Shown here: positions 7,817-16,955 of the stretch, one piece after another | Layout: the number at the start of each line of letters is the position of its first letter | Position numbering within the stretch: position 1 is the first letter of the stretch | NCBI GenBank assembly: GCA_016217965.1 | Contig: JACRFI010000023.1 | Location: forward strand, 1-34,733 | DNA: 34,733 nucleotides | Direction: 5' to 3' | DNA from: Candidatus Kaiserbacteria bacterium | Lineage (GTDB): Bacteria > Patescibacteriota > Minisyncoccia > Phycocordibacterales > UBA2100 | Notes under the pieces: generated by a model | Seen by the model: only the letters and a program-made list of their open reading frames with translations | Told to the model about the DNA's origin: nothing | Database searches by the model: none | Position numbers and translations under genes: made by a program

Positions 7817-9877
7817 TTAAATATCAAGCGTTGCCTCCTTTGCGTGCGACTGGATGAACGACTTCCTCGACGCCACATCCGTGCCCATCAAAATATCGAA
7901 CGTTCGATCGGCATCTTGCGCATCGTCGATTGCCACTTGCTTGAGGACGCGCCGCGCGGGATCCATTGTAGTCTCCCACAACTCTTCCGGATTCATCTCG
8001 CCCAAACCTTTGTACCGCTGGACCGAGAGTTTCGCCTTACGTGCACTTCCTTTTTCTGGAATTTCTTCTTCTGATGCCTCATCACCCTCGACTGCTTCCT
8101 CTCCGCTGTCGACTTCTTCCAGCGGGAGATCTTTTCCGGCGATTTTTGTCTTTTCTTCTTCTGTATATGCGTAAAAGATTTCCTTGCCTTTCTTTATCTT
8201 GAAGAGCGGTGGCTGCGCGATATAGAGATATCCGCCATCGATGATAGGGCGAAAATGCCTGTAGAGGACTGTAAGCAGGAGGGTGCGAATGTGCGCGCCA
8301 TCCACATCGGCATCGGTCGCGATGATTATCTTGTGATAGCGAAGTTTTGCAATATCGAAGATATCGCCGATGGCGGTGCCCAGCGCAATGACAAGATTCC
8401 TGATCTGCTCCGACGCAAGCATTTTATCGAGCCGCGCTCTCTCGACGTTCAATATCTTGCCTCGTAGCGGCAAAACTGCCTGTGTTCTCCTGTCACGCCC
8501 CATTTTCCCCGAACCTCCGGCCGAATCACCTTCCACTATGAAAAGTTCAGATTCTGCAGCGCTTTTGCTTTGGCAATCAGCCAACTTTCCCGGAAGTGAA
8601 AGACCGTCGAGCGCGCCCTTGCGGAGGACAGAATCTTTTGCTGCTTTTGCGGCTTTTCTCGCTTTCATCGCGAGCGCAGCTTTCCCAATTATCGATCTCG
8701 CCTCATCAGGATTCTCTTCAAGGAACGCTGCGAATGCTTCGCCGAATACAGTCTCCACCGCGCCACGTGCTTCCACAGAGCCTAGTTTTCCTTTCGTCTG
8801 CCCCTCAAACTGGACCTCGCGCATTTTTACGGACACAACCGCCGTCAAGCCTTCCAACACATCGTCGCCCGTGAATGAATCGCCCTCTTTGCCGTTCCCT
8901 CCCTTGTTTGCCGTGTTCAGAGAGCGCGTAAGTGCCGTCTTAAAACCAGTGATATGCGTGCCACCCTCAGCGTTATAGATATTGTTCGCGAATGCGGAAA
9001 TGCGCGATGTGATGTCGTCCACGTACTGAAGCGCTATTTCAACCTGAACGCTATCCTGCTCTTTCTCAACGTAGAATGTTGTCTTGTGTACGGGTTCCAA
9101 ATGCCTGTTCTGAAATTCGACGAGCGATTTGAGCCCACCTTCAAAATAGAACGTCGTCGAAGGCCCATCGAGCCCGAGTTCGCGCACGTAGAATACGCCA
9201 ACATCATCCGCATCTTTCGCCTCCCGCAAGTCGAGAATGGAAATGCGAAGTCCTTTAACAAGGTACGCTTGCTGCCGCAAGTGAGATACGATGGTGTCCC
9301 AATTCAATTCCCTATCCGGGAAAATACTTGGGTCTGGAATGAATGAAATGATGGTGCCATGCAATTTCGACGCCGCGATTTTCTTTGTTTTCCCAACAGG
9401 CTTCCCGCCATTCTTGTACTCTTGTTCGTACTTCCCGCCATCGCGATGGACTTCTGCGCGCACATGCGTCGAAAGCGCGTTCACAACAGATACGCCGACG
9501 CCATGGAGGCCGCCGGAAACCTTATATCCCTCGCCGCCAAATTTTCCACCAGCATGTAGAACTGTCATGACAGTCTCGAGCGCAGACACTTTCGTCTTCG
9601 AATGAATGTCCACTGGAATGCCGCGGCCATTATCTGCAACACGTACAGAGCCGTCCGGCATCAGTGCAACTTCAATGTCGTCCGCGAACCCGCCCATTGC
9701 CTCATCGCGTGAGTTATCAAAGACTTCCCAGATCAGGTGATGAAGCCCGGCACTGCCGGTCGTACCGATGTACATTCCGGGCCGGCGCCTCACTGCTTCA
9801 AGGCCTTCGAGAACTGTTATTTGTTCTGCTCCGTATGCACCCGATTTTGAGTCCTTCTTCTCTTCTTTTTTTGCCAT
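7817..9877 (-). CDS. gyrB: DNA gyrase subunit B
   Basis: VLEGLEAVRRRPGMYIG, GGLHGVGVSVVNALS, VEGDSAGGSGKMGRDRRTQAVLPLRGKILNVE. Confidence 0.93.
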   Translation of the reverse strand: MAKKEEKKDSKSGAYGAEQITVLEGLEAVRRRPGMYIGTTGSAGLHHLIWEVFDNSRDEAMGGFADDIEVALMPDGSVRVADNGRGIPVDIHSKTKVSALETVMTVLHAGGKFGGEGYKVSGGLHGVGVSVVNALSTHVRAEVHRDGGKYEQEYKNGGKPVGKTKKIAASKLHGTIISFIPDPSIFPDRELNWDTIVSHLRQQAYLVKGLRISILDLREAKDADDVGVFYVRELGLDGPSTTFYFEGGLKSLVEFQNRHLEPVHKTTFYVEKEQDSVQVEIALQYVDDITSRISAFANNIYNAEGGTHITGFKTALTRSLNTANKGGNGKEGDSFTGDDVLEGLTAVVSVKMREVQFEGQTKGKLGSVEARGAVETVFGEAFAAFLEENPDEARSIIGKAALAMKARKAAKAAKDSVLRKGALDGLSLPGKLADCQSKSAAESELFIVEGDSAGGSGKMGRDRRTQAVLPLRGKILNVERARLDKMLASEQIRNLVIALGTAIGDIFDIAKLRYHKIIIATDADVDGAHIRTLLLTVLYRHFRPIIDGGYLYIAQPPLFKIKKGKEIFYAYTEEEKTKIAGKDLPLEEVDSGEEAVEGDEASEEEIPEKGSARKAKLSVQRYKGLGEMNPEELWETTMDPARRVLKQVAIDDAQDADRTFDILMGTDVASRKSFIQSHAKEATLDI

Positions 9878-9982
9878 TGTTTAAGCCGAAAAATGCGAAA
9901 ATCCGACTCGCGTATTGTATCAGAAATGGGAGCGTATTGAAAGCGCTGCTGTGGGTAAAAGTTGGCTCTATTCAGCCATTTT

Positions 9983-11788
9983 TCACCTAATTTCGTACCC
10001 TTTTGTTTTGAGGGCGCCGTATACGCTTTCCATCCGATGGTTCGCATCATCATCGGTCAAAGTTTTATCGAATGATTGGAAGACGAGGCGAAATGCGTAT
10101 GACACCTTCTCCCCCTTTTCAAAGGTATCAAAGAGCTCCGAGCGCACCAACAACTCCCCGGAATGGTGTCGAATTATATCCAGCACATCGGCAGGCAGAG
10201 TGCTCTTCGGGACCCAAAGGGCGACATCGCGAACAATATATGGGTAGCGCGAGAACGGCACATAGCGTTCCGCACCAGAAGCAGGAAAGGTGTCTTCTGC
10301 CTGTCCTGATCCATATTCGTCAAGAGTTTTTTCAGACGCACCACTTTTCTCGCTTGCGGTCGCTACATGAATTTCTTCTTTGTCCTTTTTCCATACGGAA
10401 CCGATCTCAAACAACTTAACTTCACTCAGCCCGAGCAGATCTTTGTTCAGGATATTGCGCTTCAGTGCATCCTGCAGCCCGTCGGCAAGATTCGAGCGAA
10501 GGAACGGTTTTTCACCTCCGACTTTGTTGGAAACTGCGCGCTCGCCAGTGTCGGAAAAAACAGAAGAATAAACCTCAGAATATCCCTGTGATAAAAGCTC
10601 TTCTCGTATTTGTTCTACATGCCGTAGGAATCCATTCTCTGCAGTTTTTCTCGAGAGAGGTGATAACTCTCTTGCCTCTACTTTGTCGTATCCAACAATG
10701 CGCCCCACTTCTTCAATAAGATCCTCGGGAATCAAGATGTCTATCCGTTCAACAGGTGCAGTAACCGTGAACACTTCACCCTTTTTCTCAAAGTGGAAAT
10801 TCAAGCGAGAGAACACATCTTCGACATCGCCTGATGAAAGTGACGTACCTAAAAGACGATTTGCGTGCGCAAGCGATACTGAGACAGATGTGCGCTCTTG
10901 TTTGTTTGGGTACTCGTCGACAAACCCAACGATCTCTCCTCCTGCCAATTGTGTAATGAGGTCGACTGTCGCCCACATTCCGAAGCGCGCCATTTCCGGC
11001 GAGATCACCTGCTCGAACCGGACTGACGCATCGGTTCGAAGCTTCAAAGCCTGTGCGGTTCTGCGGACTGACACGCCATCAAAATTTGCGGACTCAATGA
11101 TGATATCCGTCGTCGAATCATCAATGCCGCTAGCCATGCCGCCCTTAACTCCCGCGATACCGACAGGCTTGTCAGCATTTCCATCTGCGATTACAAGCAT
11201 TGTTTCAGAAAGTTCCTGTTCTTTCTTGTCGAGCGTAATCATTTTCTCTCCCTTCCTCGCCTTTCTGATCTCTATTTTGTATTTCCTAGAAGCCAGAAGC
11301 TCGGAGCTAGAAGCTAGCTTACCCGCATCAAACGCATGAAGCGGCTGCCCAACATTGAACATGACAAAGTTCGTAGCATCTACGACGTTGTTGATGCTTT
11401 GCTGCCCCATTCTCTCGAGATGCTTCACGAGCCAATCCGGTGAAGGGCCAACCTTAACCCCCTTGATATGCCCAGCGATGTAGCGATTGCACAGCGAAGG
11501 CTCTCTGATCTCGACGGATACTGTTTCGGTTTTCTTTTCGAGAACTGACTTATCGATGGAATGTTTATTTTCGACATATGGGATGTTCAGAATTGCGGAC
11601 ACCTCTTTCGCAATACCGCGGTAGCAAAGGCAGTCGTGCCCCCGATTCGGGGTTACTTTTACATCCAATACATCATTTTCAACACTCTCGATCTCAAATG
11701 CATGGAATGTGAGTGCATGCGAAAGCTCATGCACATCCGGCAGCGGAGCAGTAAAAAACGTTTGTAACCATTCGCGAGAGATTTTCAT
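9983..11788 (-). CDS. pheT: phenylalanyl-tRNA synthetase beta subunit, short form
   Basis: VTPNRGHDCLCYRGIAKE, B5-type region, C-terminal FDX-ACB-like domain; 601 aa. Confidence 0.92.
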   Translation of the reverse strand: MKISREWLQTFFTAPLPDVHELSHALTFHAFEIESVENDVLDVKVTPNRGHDCLCYRGIAKEVSAILNIPYVENKHSIDKSVLEKKTETVSVEIREPSLCNRYIAGHIKGVKVGPSPDWLVKHLERMGQQSINNVVDATNFVMFNVGQPLHAFDAGKLASSSELLASRKYKIEIRKARKGEKMITLDKKEQELSETMLVIADGNADKPVGIAGVKGGMASGIDDSTTDIIIESANFDGVSVRRTAQALKLRTDASVRFEQVISPEMARFGMWATVDLITQLAGGEIVGFVDEYPNKQERTSVSVSLAHANRLLGTSLSSGDVEDVFSRLNFHFEKKGEVFTVTAPVERIDILIPEDLIEEVGRIVGYDKVEARELSPLSRKTAENGFLRHVEQIREELLSQGYSEVYSSVFSDTGERAVSNKVGGEKPFLRSNLADGLQDALKRNILNKDLLGLSEVKLFEIGSVWKKDKEEIHVATASEKSGASEKTLDEYGSGQAEDTFPASGAERYVPFSRYPYIVRDVALWVPKSTLPADVLDIIRHHSGELLVRSELFDTFEKGEKVSYAFRLVFQSFDKTLTDDDANHRMESVYGALKTKGYEIR

Positions 11789-12354
11789 ATTTTACTCAGT
11801 GCGTCTTGCACCGGAAAAAAACGATATCTGATTGTTTTTTTGCCTATCAAGATCCGATGAGCAAGTTTCCGTTTTACCAATTTTTCCCACAATGCTTTAG
11901 CAGACTTTGATGGTGCTGAACTGGAACCTAGCGGGACATGCCATCGGGATCTGCTCAAATTGTCTAAAATTAACATACGCCGCTCCCCAAGCCCACGCCC
12001 TCCGAAACCCCACTCTGTATCCGGCATGTGGGTAACTGCTATCTGTTCTTCTGACGAGTAATACGCTCGAGTAATCCCACAGATTTTGTCCTTAAATACA
12101 TCTAGGGCATCAACCCTATATTGCCCGTCAAGCGCAACGTAGGTTTTGACCTGAGACGTCTCTCGTATACGGAAATATTCGCGATCATCGGACCTTCTTC
12201 TCCTCACACGATCTTGTACCTCGATCGGCATTTGATCGAAAGAGATTCTTTCCATAACAAACACATCAGCTTCAGGAGACCTGGGCGCGGAATAAAAACG
12301 TCCAATTTTGTGTGCCTCATACCCGCGTTTCAGTTTCTGTATGGTTTCTTTCAT
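11785..12354 (-). CDS. conserved-looking protein of unknown function between pheS and pheT
   Basis: 189 aa ORF; its stop overlaps the pheT start (ATGA) and it starts 5 bp after pheS. Confidence 0.7.
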   Translation of the reverse strand: MKETIQKLKRGYEAHKIGRFYSAPRSPEADVFVMERISFDQMPIEVQDRVRRRRSDDREYFRIRETSQVKTYVALDGQYRVDALDVFKDKICGITRAYYSSEEQIAVTHMPDTEWGFGGRGLGERRMLILDNLSRSRWHVPLGSSSAPSKSAKALWEKLVKRKLAHRILIGKKTIRYRFFPVQDALSKI

Positions 12355-12358
12355 GACA

Positions 12359-13090
12359 TCAAAATTGATTCACAAATCTTAAGTCCGCAGAATGCATCAA
12401 GCGAATGTCGTCGATGCCCCACCTCAACATCGCGAGACGGTCGAGGCCCATACCGAATGCGAAACCCTGGTACTTTGATGAGTCGACACCCGCATTCTTC
12501 AAGACATTCGGATGCACCATGCCGGCGCCCATCATTTCAATCCACTTGCCACGAAGTTTTTCTGGTACATGCTCACCATTGATTCTTGCGTCAATTTCAA
12601 CACCAGGCTCGACGAACGGAAAGAAACTCGGGCGGAATCGGACTTCCACCTCCGCGCCTTTGAATAATTCTGTGTAAAATCTATCGATCGTGCCCTTCAA
12701 ATTTCCGAGCGTCACATCTTCGCCCACCGCGAGCCCTTCGAGCTGGTAGAACTCTGCTTCATGCGTCATGTCGGTCGCTTCGTTGCGGAAGACTTTGCCA
12801 GGAACGATGATGCGATATGGCGGAGGATTCCCGGCTTTCATTTGCATCTCCATGTAACGAACTTGCACTGGAGATGTTTGTGTACGAAGCACATATCCCG
12901 GTTCATCCTTGATGAAAAACGTATCCTGCATGTCGCGGGCAGGATGGTCCTTGGGGACATTAAGGGCATCGAAGTTATACCATTCACTCTCTAAGAGCGG
13001 GCCGTCCGCGACGGTGAAACCCATGTTCCCAAAAATTTGGCTTGCCTCGCGAATGAGAGAAGAGATGGGGTGAATGTGTCCGCGATTCAT
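12359..13090 (-). CDS. pheS: phenylalanyl-tRNA synthetase alpha subunit, N-terminally short form
   Basis: Start refined to MNRGHIHPISSLIREASQIF; FDALNVPKDHPARDMQDTF, FGMGLDRLAMLRWGIDDIR. Confidence 0.9.
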   Translation of the reverse strand: MNRGHIHPISSLIREASQIFGNMGFTVADGPLLESEWYNFDALNVPKDHPARDMQDTFFIKDEPGYVLRTQTSPVQVRYMEMQMKAGNPPPYRIIVPGKVFRNEATDMTHEAEFYQLEGLAVGEDVTLGNLKGTIDRFYTELFKGAEVEVRFRPSFFPFVEPGVEIDARINGEHVPEKLRGKWIEMMGAGMVHPNVLKNAGVDSSKYQGFAFGMGLDRLAMLRWGIDDIRLMHSADLRFVNQF

Positions 13091-13121
13091 GATCGCAGTA
13101 TAACGCCCCCCAAACGCTGAC

Positions 13122-13240
13122 GCGAGGCGGAGATGCCTCTGGAGGGGCTCTGCAGCGCGTCGTCTGCCGACCCAGATACGAAGCCCGAGCAATTTTCTAG
13201 CAAGAAAATTGCGTACCCGGAAGAGGCATCCCCGCCGAGT
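13122..13240. repeat. inverted-repeat element with AGCA-loop core hairpin (copy B)
   Basis: Ends GGCGGAGATGCCTCT / AGAGGCATCCCCGCC; core GCAATTTTCT-AGCA-AGAAAATTGC. Confidence 0.65.
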
Positions 13241-14061
13241 TACAGCCCCACAATTTCGTAGAAAGAGCTTCCGTCTTTCACGATCAGCAGATCTCCAACG
13301 ATGCGGAATTCAGTTCCCGCTATCGGATACACCTTGGTCGTCGCGGGAGATGGACGGATATCAGCCTCGGCGAAATAAATACCACCCTCTGCAGTCGCGT
13401 ACACAACACCGCCGCGGAAGAACGCCGCCGACGTGCTTGTCTCTTGTCCGCCTTCGATTGGTATCTCAGAAAAACATCTCGAAGGCTGGCTGCAGAAATT
13501 ACTTGGCGGAAGCGCGTCTACCTGCGTGATGCGGTCGTAGACATTCCCTTCCTCAACAATGAGAGAATCGCCAGATAACCCAGCAGTTGTTGTGGCGGCA
13601 GGAGTGGAAAACTCCTGGCGAATATCTGCAAGTTCACTGCTGAGAATAGTGCGTGTTGTTGTGGCGTTGCTCGGTGCCGTAACAAGGCGGATCGTCTGCA
13701 CGCGCTGCGGCACAAGTTGGACGCGCACATCCGTCACTAACTGCGGCTCGACAAAGAGTGCCCGTATCCACGGTATCGAATCCTCACGCTCTGCTAACAC
13801 GGTGTACGTTCCGGTCGTTAAGTTGTCGATGTAAAAACTGCGTTGGAGAAAGCTGGTAGTTCCAATGTGCTCTCCATTGAGAAGAACATTCGTGCCCGAA
13901 TATGGGACCGCAATGAAAATGCCGCCCGTCTGCCGAAAACCTACTCCCGGGCGATACCGATATCCGTCCGCGTAGAAAATAACCATCGGGAGCAGCACAA
14001 CGAAAAGGAGCATCAAGGCATACAGATACACGCGACGAGTGCGGGAAGAAAGCGGTTGCAT
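13240..14061 (-). CDS. membrane-anchored PEGA-like domain protein
   Basis: N-terminal TM, GTNVLLNGEHIGTTSFLQRSFYIDNLTTGTYTVLAERE. Confidence 0.7.
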   Translation of the reverse strand: MQPLSSRTRRVYLYALMLLFVVLLPMVIFYADGYRYRPGVGFRQTGGIFIAVPYSGTNVLLNGEHIGTTSFLQRSFYIDNLTTGTYTVLAEREDSIPWIRALFVEPQLVTDVRVQLVPQRVQTIRLVTAPSNATTTRTILSSELADIRQEFSTPAATTTAGLSGDSLIVEEGNVYDRITQVDALPPSNFCSQPSRCFSEIPIEGGQETSTSAAFFRGGVVYATAEGGIYFAEADIRPSPATTKVYPIAGTEFRIVGDLLIVKDGSSFYEIVGL

Positions 14062-14122
14062 ATGAACAGTCTATAGTAGATAGTCAACAGTTGGTAGAAA
14101 AAAATATTTAATGACTGAGGAC

Positions 14123-15670
14123 TTATGACTGTCGACTCCTGCTCTTTGGCGTCACCCAAAAACCGAGATACCTTCCGGTCATCAATCTGATCTGCGAATC
14201 TAGCCCTGGGATAGAGCTGAACACGACCATGGTGAAGGGGACCAGTATCCACTGGAGAAATAATGCAACGCTTCGGAGTCGCGTGTACTCTGGAGGACGC
14301 TTGGGAACGAGAGAGGAGCAAATAATGGCAGAAACGATGAGCCCAAACATCGCAGCTGTTAAGAACGTCCGTGCGACGAGCGGCAGGTTGTATGAGAGCA
14401 CTGTTTCGTTGAATCCCCTTCCTCCCACAAGAAGCGGGAGCCACCCTATGGCAAAAAGTACCAAAGGATGTGTCGCAAGAGACCAGAACCCTTCTATTTG
14501 TACAAATGCTGCGCGAAATTTCTTCCAAAATGGGATGCGCGGATTCTTGAGGAACGCAAAAAGAATATAGGCAATATTCTCAGCACCGTACGTCCAACGG
14601 CGGTGCTGCTTGTATATATTTTTCGCCGTACCCCAAAAATTTTCCGCCACGTTTGCATCCATTGATACAGGGTACGCAAGTGGAATAACTTGGTAGTCTC
14701 CGTCGTACCGTACAAATAAATTCCAAAAGATGCGCGAGTCTTCCGACACAACGTTGCGCTGCCAATAGCCGGCCTCATACAGAGCGGGAAACGGCACCGC
14801 ATGCGATGAGAATGTCGCCAATTTCTCCGGCCGCTCTTGCTGTATCATCTGCCAGAACGAGCTTGAGTATGCGATGACACGAGAAAGCATGCTCGCTTCC
14901 CAGATGTTGTTGTTATACAGGGGAACAGGTTGAAAGCTAGAACGTTGCGGGTCTTTCGCGGTGAGGAAATACCACGAGAGGCAGCCGAAATAGTGCGGAT
15001 ACACAACCGTATCAACATCGAAAGCAGATACAATTACTTTGCCATACGGAATGTTTCCAGCATCAAGGATCAGTTTCCTTGCTTCCTCTGCCGCAAACGA
15101 GATATTAGACCCCTTGCCGGGGATCTCTCCCTCTACTCCCGCAGGATGCACCGTTACGATGAATGAATGAAAGAGCGGAGAGAACTCTTCCTTCAACCGC
15201 TTCGCGATCTCAAATTGTGCAGTTCCTGCCCGCGATTCAACAGCGAGCGCAACGGCTATCTTTTTTTTGTTCCATTTTGTGTCGACTAGCCCCTGTAAGC
15301 TTTCCTTCACGACGTGGTATCCCTCTTGGTAGAAAGGAAATATGACAAGATGAACAATATCTTCGTGCGCCCTCCCAAGTGTGCGGAGTCGCTCATTCCA
15401 ATCCATGGAAAGATGGTGGCGCATGCGGCGGAAATTGTGTCGGAGGTGGACGGAAAAATAGAACGTCTTGAAGAGCCAGTAGATGGAAAAGACGATGGTA
15501 AGATACGCAGCCCAGACTGGCTTCAAGAATGCGAGCCCGATAAATGCGGCAAGAGTCGTCAGTGAAAGGATGCCAGGAAGCATCTCGAACAACCGATAAA
15601 TAGCCCTATCGCGCCCCTCGAGCTCCGTTGCCCGCGCAACATGCAAATACCAGTATTTATCTGCGTCCAT
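14123..15670 (-). CDS. membrane glycosyltransferase (GT2-like)
   Basis: 515 aa; N-terminal TMs, VIVSAFDVDTVVYP (DXD-like), Q-x-x-R-W (KQHRRWTYG), C-terminal TMs. Confidence 0.75.
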   Translation of the reverse strand: MDADKYWYLHVARATELEGRDRAIYRLFEMLPGILSLTTLAAFIGLAFLKPVWAAYLTIVFSIYWLFKTFYFSVHLRHNFRRMRHHLSMDWNERLRTLGRAHEDIVHLVIFPFYQEGYHVVKESLQGLVDTKWNKKKIAVALAVESRAGTAQFEIAKRLKEEFSPLFHSFIVTVHPAGVEGEIPGKGSNISFAAEEARKLILDAGNIPYGKVIVSAFDVDTVVYPHYFGCLSWYFLTAKDPQRSSFQPVPLYNNNIWEASMLSRVIAYSSSFWQMIQQERPEKLATFSSHAVPFPALYEAGYWQRNVVSEDSRIFWNLFVRYDGDYQVIPLAYPVSMDANVAENFWGTAKNIYKQHRRWTYGAENIAYILFAFLKNPRIPFWKKFRAAFVQIEGFWSLATHPLVLFAIGWLPLLVGGRGFNETVLSYNLPLVARTFLTAAMFGLIVSAIICSSLVPKRPPEYTRLRSVALFLQWILVPFTMVVFSSIPGLDSQIRLMTGRYLGFWVTPKSRSRQS

Positions 15671-15705
15671 ATATCAAGTACAGCATACCAGCACGATTTG
15701 AAGAA

Positions 15706-16314
15706 CTATTCAAGTACTTGCCGTTGGTACTCAGCAATCCAAAGCTGGAGCAGCTTCAACAAACGTGCATCCGAATAACGTACAGCGACGGTCCCGTACT
15801 GAGACTTTGATTTATAACTGCCCTTTCCCGCAAAATGCAGAAAGGGACGATCAAATTGACTAAGGGGTATTTTGGTAATTTGCGACCAAAACCCGATAAG
15901 CTTCTTCGGATCGTGATCTCGGTAGTAGTGTAACCCGACTCGAAGCCTTTTTTCGTGCACGCCGCAAATCTCCCTAAGAAATCTCAGAAAAACCTGAATC
16001 ATCACGGGATCCGAGTTTGCGAGAGCAACCGTCAAACCTTTTTTCGTTCCTTCTCCCCAATACAGCATTACGCCGACGGCCTTAAGAATTTCTTGTCTCC
16101 GAGTCAAATTATGTCGGAGTTCAAAAGGACGTTTGCCGTATTTAGTTATGTACAAATTAGTGATTGCGTCGCTAATCGAACGGCGTGGGACACGATATTT
16201 GTCTAAGATACGTCGAACTCTGTTAGCTGAAATAGAAAATCGTTTTGCGGTCTGCATTTCAGAGAGACGTCGCTCAACATAGGAATCAACTACCTCTTTG
16301 TCTGGAACCATCAC
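15706..16314 (-). CDS. HTH plus LAGLIDADG-like protein
   Basis: N-terminal HTH (MQTAKRFSISANRVRRILDKYRVPRRS); VGVMLYWGEGTKKG...ANSDPVMIQVFLRFLREICGV. Confidence 0.6.
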   Translation of the reverse strand: MMVPDKEVVDSYVERRLSEMQTAKRFSISANRVRRILDKYRVPRRSISDAITNLYITKYGKRPFELRHNLTRRQEILKAVGVMLYWGEGTKKGLTVALANSDPVMIQVFLRFLREICGVHEKRLRVGLHYYRDHDPKKLIGFWSQITKIPLSQFDRPFLHFAGKGSYKSKSQYGTVAVRYSDARLLKLLQLWIAEYQRQVLE

Positions 16315-16367
16315 CCAATAATAACAGACCTCCCCTTTATCAAAAGGCGGTCCTGTTTACAGATATA

Positions 16368-16437
16368 GCCGGAGAGAGGAATCGGACCTCCGTCAACCGA
16401 TTACAAATCGGACGCTCTACCATTGAGCTACTCCGGC
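16368..16437 (-). tRNA. tRNA-Thr(UGU)
   Basis: Cloverleaf GCCGGAG TA GCTC AATGGTA GAGC G TCCGA TTTGTAA TCGGT TGAC GGAGG TCCGATT CCTCT CTCCGGC; no encoded CCA. Confidence 0.92.
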
Positions 16438-16479
16438 AACTGAACGAGTCTACACTTGTTGCTTGCCTTCATCAACACC

Positions 16480-16950
16480 CTACATCAATTTCTTGCGGGA
16501 CTTCTTCTTCCGCAGCGCCACTTCAGGCTGGACAGCTGCGGGCACATTATCTGAAACAGGAGGCACATTCGCACCATTCGTCCTCGGATATTCACTTACC
16601 TGCTTGAGGAAATCCGAACGAGTCTCGCGCCGCTCAAAATTATGTTTGTGAGACACAAGATCGGCGAGCCTGTGCGCTGCCTCGGCAGCGCCGTGCATAA
16701 GCCTCGCAAGCCCAGCTGCGGCAAAAGCGAGGAGGCGCACAGAGGCATACATCGTGAGGGACGGCATTCTTGAGAGGGCGCTTTCTATTGATATGAGGAG
16801 TGCTTTGCATTTCAAAGCCAGAGTGTCCGCTATCGCCCAGAAACCAGAACCATACGTACGCGCCCTCTTTTCCTCAAGAAGCTTCACAGAGAAAAGCGCG
16901 GCAATGCCCGCAAGGGAGGCGAAGAACACAGTGACAGCACCGACTACCAT
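16480..16950 (-). CDS. hypothetical protein with N-terminal TM segment
   Basis: 156 aa, MVVGAVTVFFASLAGIAALFSVKLLEEKRA. Confidence 0.55.
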   Translation of the reverse strand: MVVGAVTVFFASLAGIAALFSVKLLEEKRARTYGSGFWAIADTLALKCKALLISIESALSRMPSLTMYASVRLLAFAAAGLARLMHGAAEAAHRLADLVSHKHNFERRETRSDFLKQVSEYPRTNGANVPPVSDNVPAAVQPEVALRKKKSRKKLM

Positions 16951-16955
16951 GGCAT

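Noticed and set aside
13091-13192. N-terminal extension of pheS in the ORF track (MLGLRIWVGRRRAAEPLQ...)
   Set aside because: It lies in the inverted-repeat element; homology and a -10-like box favour the start at 13090.
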